Shown one piece after another: positions 9,952 through 18,357 of a stretch of 34,993 nucleotides of DNA. Location: NCBI GenBank assembly GCA_018971105.1, contig JAGWVB010000013.1, positions 1 through 34,993 on the forward strand, in the 5' to 3' direction. The stretch is from Burkholderiales bacterium (GTDB lineage Bacteria; Pseudomonadota; Gammaproteobacteria; Burkholderiales; Burkholderiaceae_C). Within the stretch, counting starts at the first letter, position 1. Each line of letters opens with the position of its first letter. A model generated the notes under the pieces. The model searched no databases and had not been told where the DNA came from. It saw only the letters and a program-made list of their open reading frames with translations. Position numbers and translations under genes: made by a program.

Positions 9952-10003
9952 ACGCCGGCTCCCGGTCGGAGCCCCTGGGCGTTGTGTTAGACTGCGAGGC
10001 TGT

Positions 10004-10079
10004 TCCCCGATAGCTCAGTCGGTAGAGCGCCGGACTGTTAATCCGTAGGTCCCTGGTTCGAGCCCAGGTCGGGGAGCCA
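10004..10079 (+). tRNA. tRNA-Asn (GTT anticodon), CCA encoded
   Basis: TCCCCGATAGCTCAGTCGGTAGAGCGCCGGACTGTTAATCCGTAGGTCCCTGGTTCGAGCCCAGGTCGGGGAGCCA; cloverleaf arms readable. Confidence 0.96.
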
Positions 10080-10100
10080 AGAAAACTCGATATGAAACAA

Positions 10101-10137
10101 GGACTTAGGCGCTTCGGCTCCTAGGTCCTTTTTCTTT
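10101..10137 (+). terminator. Rho-independent terminator after tRNA-Asn
   Basis: GGACTTAGG-cgcttcggct-CCTAGGTCC followed by TTTTT. Confidence 0.85.
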
Positions 10138-10385
10138 GCTCGGCCTGCTGGTGGCTCCATGTAGCCACCATGTAGCGAGCGGTACAGGGTTTCGGCCCTT
10201 CCGGGCCATCCCGGCGTCGGCCTGCGTCGGCCTGCATTGCATGGGGCGTTTCGGCGCCGGGTCGCCCTCGCCTATGGGGTGTCGGCCCGGGGACCCTTGC
10301 ATGGGATTGTTTTTCCGGTGGGCGTCGCCGTCGCTCGCGCGGGGCGGCCACACATGAACACTTTTGTACTCGGCCGGCGGCGCGG

Positions 10386-10610
10386 TCAGGGTGCCGGCGC
10401 TGGTGCCTGGGGCGGCGCGCATTCGCTCTCGTCCAACAGAAAGCCGTTGAAGTCGACGCGATGCGCTGGCACTACCTCAACGGTCTCGGCGATGGGGGCG
10501 CCGCCCAGCATCTGGATGGCCTGCGCAGACCCCTTCCGCGGAAACTGGTACGGCGCACCGGTCCCATCGCGCCGGAGCGTGAAGGCACAGACGAGGACGG
10601 GCGTTGTCAC
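10386..10610 (-). CDS. hypothetical protein (island)
   Basis: ORF with coherent protein-like composition: MTTPVLVCAFTLRRDGTGAPYQFPRKGSAQAIQMLGG... Confidence 0.5.
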   Translation of the reverse strand: MTTPVLVCAFTLRRDGTGAPYQFPRKGSAQAIQMLGGAPIAETVEVVPAHRVDFNGFLLDESECAPPQAPAPAP

Positions 10611-10834
10611 GGTTCGGAGTTTGCCACTCTCATCCGTGGTAGAGAAAAGCTTTGCGTCGAGGGCGGCACTCGCACGCTCTTGCTAGCTGCCTCCTGCCCT
10701 GTCCCTGTTCTCAGACCGGAGCGTCGCCCTCGCGCAGGCGGTTTGACACCATGACTTTTCATAACAGGCTCGGCCCCTGCGGCGCGGCCCCGATGCCAAC
10801 ATTTGCCAACCTCTACAGTTCGCAAACTGCGCGG

Positions 10835-11146
10835 CTACCGGCGCCAGAGCCGGGCCGTCAGCACCTCTACGGCGATGCGCTCGGCGTCGGCTCGAATGCG
10901 CGCTTCCTGGGCCAGCCGCAGCGCGGTAGCCTGCTCGGCGGGAGACAAGGCGCACAGCGCCTGCTCGGCGTCGAACAGCCGTTGCGCAACACTGCGCACG
11001 GCCTGCACCTGCGCCGATAGGCGTTCGGATACCGTTGCTTTGCTCACGCCGAATTCACGCGCAAGGTCGGCGGCACGCTCACCAGCCAGCAGCCGCGCCG
11101 TGAGTGCCTGCCAGGCGCGCGGCGACAGCTTCGAGGGCCTACCCAT
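10835..11146 (-). CDS. helix-turn-helix DNA-binding protein
   Basis: MGRPSKLSPRAWQALTARLLAGERAADLAREFGVSKATVSERL; overlaps upstream ORF end. Confidence 0.7.
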   Translation of the reverse strand: MGRPSKLSPRAWQALTARLLAGERAADLAREFGVSKATVSERLSAQVQAVRSVAQRLFDAEQALCALSPAEQATALRLAQEARIRADAERIAVEVLTARLWRR

Positions 11147-11387
11147 GCGGCAACGCCTCGGCAGCGGCCAGCGGGTCGCGCAGGGCGCACTGTGCCAGGA
11201 CGGCGAGCCCACCGCGTCCGTCTCCGTCCGTCTCCGTCCGTATCCTGTCCGTCTCGGAAACTTGGATACGGTCGAAGGACGGGGGGACTTCAGTCCCCGT
11301 CCGTCCGTACCGCAGGCTGTTTTCCTTAAGGCGGTACGGACGAGCCGAGACGGACGGAATCGCCCTTCTCCCTGGTGCAGTGCTCAT
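11139..11387 (-). CDS. small hypothetical protein; ORF contains the iteron-like array
   Basis: ATG at 11387 overlaps the primase stop (ATGA); its 3' end overlaps the HTH gene start. Confidence 0.45.
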   Translation of the reverse strand: MSTAPGRRAIPSVSARPYRLKENSLRYGRTGTEVPPSFDRIQVSETDRIRTETDGDGRGGLAVLAQCALRDPLAAAEALPHG

Positions 11388-11425
11388 GGCTTCCCCGGCT
11401 CTGGCGCCGTTTCGCCGATACGGAC
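11216..11425. repeat. iteron-like cluster (GTCCGT-core repeats, both orientations) with nested inverted repeats
   Basis: GTCCGT at 11216, 11226, 11236, 11247, 11299, 11303 (+) and ACGGAC at 11336, 11350, 11420; IRs GTCCGTCTCGG(11247-11257)/CCGAGACGGAC(11345-11355) and GTCCGTACCGC(11303-11313)/GCGGTACGGAC(11331-11341). Confidence 0.85.
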
Positions 11426-13558
11426 GGCTGCGGGCGATTTGCGCCAGGTGGGCGGCACTTTCAGCTTATGCGGCGGCAACCCCTCTCCCCGTCTCGCGGC
11501 CTCGCGCTCGTCAGGCGTCAAGCTCACCAGAAAGGCGGCGCGCTTGGGGTTCGTCCTCTCTTTCGGCGGCACGGGCACTTCGATAACCCACTGCTCGGCA
11601 ATGAGGCTTTCCAGACAGGATGCAACGTCTGCGCGGTTGCGCTTGGCCCTGCCTTTGACGCCCTCACGGTTCAACGGGCAGCCCGTCACCCATTCAGTCT
11701 CGATGATGTCGCGCACCTCGTCACGCATGGCTGCGGCTTCAGCCTTGCGGGCGGCCTCCTTTGCTTGCTCCTGGGCTTCCTTGCGGGACTGCTCGGGCGG
11801 TATTGCGACTCCCCAGCGCAGCGTGACTCGCTCAGGGTTGCCGAATTCATCGCGCGCCTCGACGGTCGCCCAATCTCCCCGAATCAGCAGCTCGGGCCAC
11901 TGCGCCTCGAAGCGGGTTTTGCCCCGCACCAGATAGCGCGACTCGTCAGCCTCTTTGACCAAGTAGAGGACTTGGTTTGCATCGGCCTCGAATGCCGAGC
12001 CACCCCGCAGAGACAGCCCGGCAGCATCGGCGCGGCTCATGTTGGCTTTGGCGACATGGCCCACCAGCCAGACGGGCAGGCTGTCGAATTCTTGCTTCAG
12101 CAGGGCCACGATGGCGCTCGCCTCTGAGTTGCTGTTTTCCTCGTCCATCGCCAGGACGGCGGCCTTTGTGTCGAACACCACCAGGGGCAGCACCTCCACG
12201 CCGTCAACGGTGCGGGTGAAGCGTTCGCGGTAGGTCTCGCCTACCTCGGCGACTCGCGCGGGGTCCATGCGCTTCGCCTCGACCATGTGCAGCCGCTCTT
12301 GCACTGTCGGCAGGCCCAGCCCAAGCCCGCCAAACCCCACGATGCCGGCCACGATGCGGCGGGCCTGCTCGATGTCCTCCACGATGTAGACCACATGCCG
12401 CCAATGGCGCGGCGCCAGCTCATCGCCTGGGGCGTGTAGACCGGCGGCCACCATCGCCAGCGGCAGGAGCGCGGTTGTCTTGCCGACGCCGTGCGAGCCG
12501 GCCACTATGACAAGCCCATGCCCGATGAAGCCCGGAATCACCCAGCGCGGGGCGATGGGGCTTCCATCGAGTTCAACGAACTTCGCCAGGGGATGGACCG
12601 GCACGCTTGGACGCTCGGGGGCGCTCGATGACATCAGCAATTCCTCCAGCGCATCAAACCCCTCGGCCTGGGCGTAGTCGTTGGCGTCGAAGTTCTTCGG
12701 GCTGCCCTCGGGCATCGTCACCACCTCGGCGCCGACATCGCGGGCGATTGCCTCGGCGTCAGCTTCCTTGCCGGCGTCGGGCACCAGCACCAGGCGGGCC
12801 GATGCGTCGCGCTGGCGCAGTTCGGCGGCCACAGCACGCATTCGGCCGGCGCCGAAGCAAACCGCCGAGCGAAACCCCACGGCCCGGCGGCAGGCCCACG
12901 CCTGCCCGATGCCCTCGACGATGAAGACCGTATCGCCCGGCTCTACCTCCGCCGGGGAATCGCCGACGATGAACACGCCGGCCATCGCCGCACCGGGCAG
13001 GTTCAACTTCTTGCCATTGCCGGGGGGTGGGATGAATTGCAACGAGACAGGCTCTCCCCCTTCCAACGGCAGCACTGGCACCACCAGCCAGCCGGCCACG
13101 GGCTCACCAGCGATGCGCAGCGGGTCACCGACCGGCACCACGCGCAGCCCATCGGGGCGGCCTGCCTTCGCAGCGATGTAGGGATGCGTCTCGGAAGCCG
13201 GATTGCAGCGGCCCCAAACCTCGGCGGCACTCATGCCAGGGGCTGGGCGACGGCGGGGCTCTGCGGGCTTCCTGCGGGCCTGCGCGGGGCTTTGGCGGCG
13301 CCGCCCATAGCCCCCATGCTCGGCCGCCATCTTGTACAGCGTACCGGGACCTACGCCCTTGCCGGGCGTGAAGCTGCGCCAGGTGTCGCGGGCGGCGCGT
13401 TCATCGTAGTTGCCGCCCTGCGCGCTCCACTCGTTGAAGTCGTCAAACTCGAGCCCGGCAGCCTGGGCGGCCATGCCAGCGCGTACCCATTCATCGCGCG
13501 GCAAGTCGGGCGGGATGGCGCGCAGCGCTTCACGGGCGCGGTTTAGGTCAGCGAGCAT
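11384..13558 (-). CDS. primase/helicase-like protein (PriCT-2-like + Toprim-like + RepA-type AAA ATPase)
   Basis: N-term REALRAIPPDLPRDEWVRAGMAAQAAG...TWRSF; VFIVEGIGQAWACR (Toprim-like); VIVAGSHGVGKTTALLPLAMVAAGL (Walker A); VFDTKA, VWLVGHVAKA. Confidence 0.85.
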   Translation of the reverse strand: MLADLNRAREALRAIPPDLPRDEWVRAGMAAQAAGLEFDDFNEWSAQGGNYDERAARDTWRSFTPGKGVGPGTLYKMAAEHGGYGRRRQSPAQARRKPAEPRRRPAPGMSAAEVWGRCNPASETHPYIAAKAGRPDGLRVVPVGDPLRIAGEPVAGWLVVPVLPLEGGEPVSLQFIPPPGNGKKLNLPGAAMAGVFIVGDSPAEVEPGDTVFIVEGIGQAWACRRAVGFRSAVCFGAGRMRAVAAELRQRDASARLVLVPDAGKEADAEAIARDVGAEVVTMPEGSPKNFDANDYAQAEGFDALEELLMSSSAPERPSVPVHPLAKFVELDGSPIAPRWVIPGFIGHGLVIVAGSHGVGKTTALLPLAMVAAGLHAPGDELAPRHWRHVVYIVEDIEQARRIVAGIVGFGGLGLGLPTVQERLHMVEAKRMDPARVAEVGETYRERFTRTVDGVEVLPLVVFDTKAAVLAMDEENSNSEASAIVALLKQEFDSLPVWLVGHVAKANMSRADAAGLSLRGGSAFEADANQVLYLVKEADESRYLVRGKTRFEAQWPELLIRGDWATVEARDEFGNPERVTLRWGVAIPPEQSRKEAQEQAKEAARKAEAAAMRDEVRDIIETEWVTGCPLNREGVKGRAKRNRADVASCLESLIAEQWVIEVPVPPKERTNPKRAAFLVSLTPDEREAARRGEGLPPHKLKVPPTWRKSPAAVRIGETAPEPGKP

Positions 13559-13661
13559 TGACGCACCTCCACAGCATCGCCGCGACCGAGACGGCAGCCG
13601 GAAACAGCGCACATAGGCCCGGCCCGCAGGCGGCCAAAAGGACGAACAGGCGCGCGGTCAT
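13548..13661 (-). CDS. 37-aa hydrophobic microprotein between SSB-like and primase genes
   Basis: MTARLFVLLAACGPGLCALFPAAVSVAAMLWRCVNAR*; ATG overlaps SSB stop (ATGA) and its end overlaps primase start. Confidence 0.55.
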   Translation of the reverse strand: MTARLFVLLAACGPGLCALFPAAVSVAAMLWRCVNAR

Positions 13662-14080
13662 GCCCTGCCTCCGTTCAGCCATGCATCGTCATCGGCTCCG
13701 AAGTCGTCGCCGGCCGGTTGCTGGCGCCGCGCGCTTTCGGGCTGGCGCTCGCTGGCCTGCGCGGCATCGCGCTTCTTTTTCAGCCCGTACTGCGTCATCA
13801 CTTGCGCGGCCACAAGGTCCACGCTCGGGCGGGCGTTGCCCTCGCGGTCGGTCCAGGCGCCAGGCTTGAGCGTGCCGGCCAGCGCGACGGAATCGCCCGC
13901 GTCCAGCGCCAGCAGGGCGGCGCATGCAGACTCGCTGAAAGCGATTACGTTGACAAACAGGGAATCCGCATCGCCGGCAGCCGCGCGGACTTTGGCAACG
14001 ATGAACGAGCGGCCGGCCTTGCTGGTGCGTTCCTCGGCGCGCTGGTGCAACTTGCCGAGCACGAGGGCTTCGATGCTCAT
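13658..14080 (-). CDS. single-stranded DNA-binding protein-like
   Basis: MSIEALVLGKLHQRAEERTSKAGRSFIVAKVRA...FVNVIAFSESACAALLALDAGDSVALAGTLKPGAWTDREGNARPSVDLVAAQV; acidic tail. Confidence 0.75.
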   Translation of the reverse strand: MSIEALVLGKLHQRAEERTSKAGRSFIVAKVRAAAGDADSLFVNVIAFSESACAALLALDAGDSVALAGTLKPGAWTDREGNARPSVDLVAAQVMTQYGLKKKRDAAQASERQPESARRQQPAGDDFGADDDAWLNGGRA

Positions 14081-14430
14081 AGCCGGCCCCCCGTCATCGC
14101 GGCCAGGGCCTGCGCGATGTACTTGCCGGGCAGGTGATACAGCGCAATCACGCGGTCCGGGCAATCGTCGGTCGGCGCCGGAATCTCGATGGTCTCGATG
14201 GGCCAGCCGAGCGAGCGCAGGACGAATATCGAGGCGCCCAGGCGCCAACTCTGCGTGCGGCTCTCAAAATCGGGATGATCAATCTTGCGACCGTCCATCA
14301 GCATGCCGAGCGCGCGGTCGGGGAGAGTTCCACGGGTCGGCCAGGTCGGGGAGAATGGCGGCGGCGGGAGAAACGACATTTGTTCGCCCGAGGCCCCGGC
14401 AGCCGGCAAGTTGTTCGGGGCCTTCTTCAT
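14077..14430 (-). CDS. hypothetical protein (island operon)
   Basis: MKKAPNNLPAAGASGEQMSFLPPPPFSPTWPTRGTLPDRALGML...; ATGA overlap with SSB-like gene. Confidence 0.65.
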   Translation of the reverse strand: MKKAPNNLPAAGASGEQMSFLPPPPFSPTWPTRGTLPDRALGMLMDGRKIDHPDFESRTQSWRLGASIFVLRSLGWPIETIEIPAPTDDCPDRVIALYHLPGKYIAQALAAMTGGRL

Positions 14431-14666
14431 TGCGTCACCCCGAGGAGACTGCGCAAATCGCCGGTTTTCCAGGCAAGGCGCCCGAACAGGCGAACCGGAC
14501 GGATGGGGCCATCCTCGTGACAGGCCCACGCGCGGAGTGTCTGCGGCTTACGGTTGAGGTAGTACGCGGCGGCGGCGGTCGTCACGGTCGGGCTCGTGAC
14601 AGCCTCCAGCGGCGGGTGTTTCTCCCAGTGCGCCAGCGTGGCGGCGTTGGGGATTGAGGTTTGCAT
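14427..14666 (-). CDS. small HTH (MerR/excisionase-like) DNA-binding protein
   Basis: AAYYLNRKPQTLRAWACHEDGPIRPVRLFGRLAWKTGDLRSLL (excisionase/MerR-like helix and wing). Confidence 0.7.
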   Translation of the reverse strand: MQTSIPNAATLAHWEKHPPLEAVTSPTVTTAAAAYYLNRKPQTLRAWACHEDGPIRPVRLFGRLAWKTGDLRSLLGVTQ

Positions 14667-14718
14667 TTGGAACCATCCTTCCGCGCATTTGCGCTGTGTT
14701 GATGGTTCGTAAATGTTG

Positions 14719-14780
14719 ATTCCCGGAATTCCCGGGCCGGCTTCCTCGTTCCCGCCGGGAACCGCGGGAACTGCGGGAAT
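14719..14780. promoter_or_regulatory. candidate operator/iteron cluster: six CGGGAAY heptamers, three per strand
   Basis: ATTCCCG 14719-14725 and 14728-14734, GTTCCCG 14748-14754, CGGGAAC 14756-14762 and 14765-14771, CGGGAAT 14774-14780; includes palindrome GTTCCCGCCGGGAAC. Confidence 0.75.
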
Positions 14781-14792
14781 TCAGGAGGGCAA

Positions 14793-15602
14793 TTACCTCG
14801 CGGCGTCCTGCAGCTCTGCCCAGTGGTTTTGAATTGTCTTCAGCGTCAGCGGTTTACCAATCTCGCGCACCCACAAGCTCCCTCGGTGGTGCCCTATGCC
14901 CTTGTCAAATGGGCTACTGTCGCTCCCGGCGTCCTCATGCAGCGCATGATTCAACTCAACCGCCGTAGCGAACCTACCCGCCCGCACCCGCCCCGCCATA
15001 TAGTCCCATGCGACATCGCGCCACGTCTTGCGCGGCTGCCTCGCTGGCACCTGCGCGGCTTCGTTCTCTGAATCGTCGCCGGCAGCGCCGGCATCGGCCA
15101 GCGGCACATTGTCGGCCGGCGCAGGCTCGGCGGCCGTTGCAGGCGTCGGCGCATCGGCGACCGGCGCTGGCGCGGTAGCCGTTGTCGGCGGTGTTGCAGA
15201 TGCTGATACGGCGGATGAGGGCAGCAGGCCTAGATATCGGGCAAATACTTCCAATCCGTTGACATAGCCTGTCAAAGCACGCGCCCGCTCCAGCGCACTC
15301 GCCCCCGGCGGTATCGACGGCAGCACCAGCGCGGCGAACTCAATCGGGTCGATGAATCGCCCTTGCGGGTTAGGCTCGCATTCCAGCCCGTAGCGCGGAA
15401 TACGGCCCGCAGCTATCAGCGAATCAGTCTTCCGGCGAAACGCGTCTTCCGTGCGATGCCGCAGGCACTCAAGCCCGCTGAGATTGCGCCGGTCTATGCC
15501 GAGGGCGCGCAGAATGTATTGCGCTTCGCTCTCGGTGGAGTCCTGCCATTGCTCGGCCGCGAGTAGCGCAGGCGCGTCGGCCAAGACACAGTATGAATTC
15601 AA
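14793..15602 (-). CDS. hypothetical protein (island; start uncertain, TTG proposed)
   Basis: Long ORF with coherent composition: ESEAQYILRALGIDRRNLSGLECLRHRTEDAFRRKTDSLIAAGRIPRYGLE...KTIQNHWAELQDAAR*; Ala/Pro-rich linker. Confidence 0.6.
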   Translation of the reverse strand: MNSYCVLADAPALLAAEQWQDSTESEAQYILRALGIDRRNLSGLECLRHRTEDAFRRKTDSLIAAGRIPRYGLECEPNPQGRFIDPIEFAALVLPSIPPGASALERARALTGYVNGLEVFARYLGLLPSSAVSASATPPTTATAPAPVADAPTPATAAEPAPADNVPLADAGAAGDDSENEAAQVPARQPRKTWRDVAWDYMAGRVRAGRFATAVELNHALHEDAGSDSSPFDKGIGHHRGSLWVREIGKPLTLKTIQNHWAELQDAAR

Positions 15603-15708
15603 GTTGCATCCCCCGATGCGCCCGGTACGGGGTGCCACCAGCAGCCGCGCCGGGGGTCGCGGTCTTCGGCCCGATTTGCGGTCGGGTCTAGCTGGCGGCG
15701 AACTGAGT

Positions 15709-16431
15709 CTAAGCGCCAGCAACCACGCGCAGCCCGGCGGGCTCGGCCTTCGGGTCGAACTTGACGCCGGCCTGCTCAAGAATCCACGCCTCGATGCGCT
15801 CGTGATGAACGCGCAGCAGGTCGAGCGGCCGGCGTTTGTAGTGCTTCTCTGCGGTCGCGCTGGGCTTGTGTCCCTGAATCTGCGCTACCACCCCGGCCGG
15901 CACTTCGAGCCATTCCGTCAGGCTGGCGAAGCTGCGCCGCAACCCGTGCAGCGTCAGCCCTTGCAGTCCAACGGCAGCGCATGCCTTGCGGTGCGCAATG
16001 TCGGGGTCCATCAGGCGCCCGGACTCGCTCGCCTGGGCGGCGTCGCCGACCGGGGCGGCGGTTCCCCGGGCTTCGTGATACCGCTCGCGGCGGGCGATGT
16101 GTATCGGGTTCAGGCTGACGGCTCGGGCGCTCGAAAACACCCACTGATTGCGGCGCGGCAGGGCCGACAGCAGGCTCCAGACATAGGGGGTCAGCGGAAT
16201 CTGGCGCTCGCCTTCCACCTTGTCGCGGATGGTGATGCCGCTCCATTGCGTGTCCAGGTCATCCCAGCGCAGGGCGATGACTTCGCCAGGGCGGGCGCCC
16301 GTCATCAGCAGCGTTTGCAGGTAGGCTGCGGTTACGGCGTTCGGCATGGCACGCACGGCACCGAACCACGCCTTCAGTTGCCCGCGCTCTAGAACATCGT
16401 CTTTGGGCTTCGCCTTGCCGGCTGCCTCGCG
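15709..16431 (-). pseudogene. tyrosine recombinase/integrase, N-terminus removed at IS3-family junction
   Basis: TGARPGEVIALRWDDLD, LTLHGLRRSFASL, IQGHKPSATAEKHYKRR catalytic motifs; ORF loses homology at 16432 (IS end). Confidence 0.88.
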
Positions 16432-16487
16432 TGAGCTGCCCGCCGTTTTTCGTCTTCCAAGGGTCGATTGATAGCATCGAGACCTGA

Positions 16488-17678
<1,191 letters not shown>

Positions 17679-17717
17679 GCGCGGCCCGTTGGAAGGCGAA
17701 ATTCGACGGGCAACTCA

Positions 17718-17960
17718 CAATCTCAAGACGCCACGGCGAGACGCTTACGATGCTCAGACTGGCATGGTGGTGGAAGCCTCTCCAGCCGCGGCCTTCGTAG
17801 TGCCCGAGGCCAAAATCCTGCTTTTAATCCTGGTAGTCGCGCTTGATGCGTCAGCGCTAATGGGTTGCCGCGACCAGTTCATTCAGCGACGTTTCCTCAG
17901 GGAGCGTATGCAGAACGTATTTGCTTGGCTCTGCCTGACTCTGAGGCCGCGCCCGGCCGT
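17718..17960 (-). pseudogene. DDE transposase remnant (IS701/IS4-like), several stops
   Basis: Minus translation KYVLHTLPEETSLNELVAATH*R*RIKRDYQD*KQDFGLGHYEGRGWRGFHHHASLSI matches the ERDYQELKQELGLGHYEGRGWRGFHHHA signature, with nonsense codons. Confidence 0.8.
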
Positions 17961-18085
17961 CGGCGCCGGGGTCTGCACAGTGACGAGTTCAAGGCAGACG
18001 CTGCCGCCGCCGCTGTGCAGCCTGGCGCGTCCATAGCAGCCCCAGCCGACGGACCTCCCGGCATCGCCGCGTAAACCCCAGGTTG

Positions 18086-18101
18086 TGTGAAAGCGCTTTC
18101 A
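18086..18101. promoter_or_regulatory. perfect 16-bp palindrome, LacI-family-type operator
   Basis: GTGAAAGCGCTTTCAC. Confidence 0.6.
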
Positions 18102-18357
18102 CGCGCAGACTGCGTTCGGGGCTGAATCAGACAGACCCTGCCAGGATCCGTGTCGCATGACTCCGCCACGGGCTGACCTGGCTCGTCGCTCGCTCGGGCT
18201 GACCCCGCTATTGCAGCCTTTCGTCTGATGCCCGGCACCGAGCCCACGAGGGACGGCGTACTTCTCCACCGCGACCCCTTCGATCGCAGCTTCTCAGGGC
18301 TGCGGCCGGTGGGTCATTCGCCCGCGCAAATCCAGGCGGGGCCCCACTAGCAAGAAC

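Noticed and set aside
11216-11257. Short repeats considered as a CRISPR array
   Set aside because: 10-bp unspaced repeats without spacers and no cas genes; better described as iteron-like.
14341-14353. CCAGGTCGGGGAG identical to 13 bp of the tRNA-Asn 3' end, possible attR
   Set aside because: Lies inside the island's coupled coding region (14077-14430 ORF), with island genes continuing on both sides; likely coincidence in GC-rich coding DNA.
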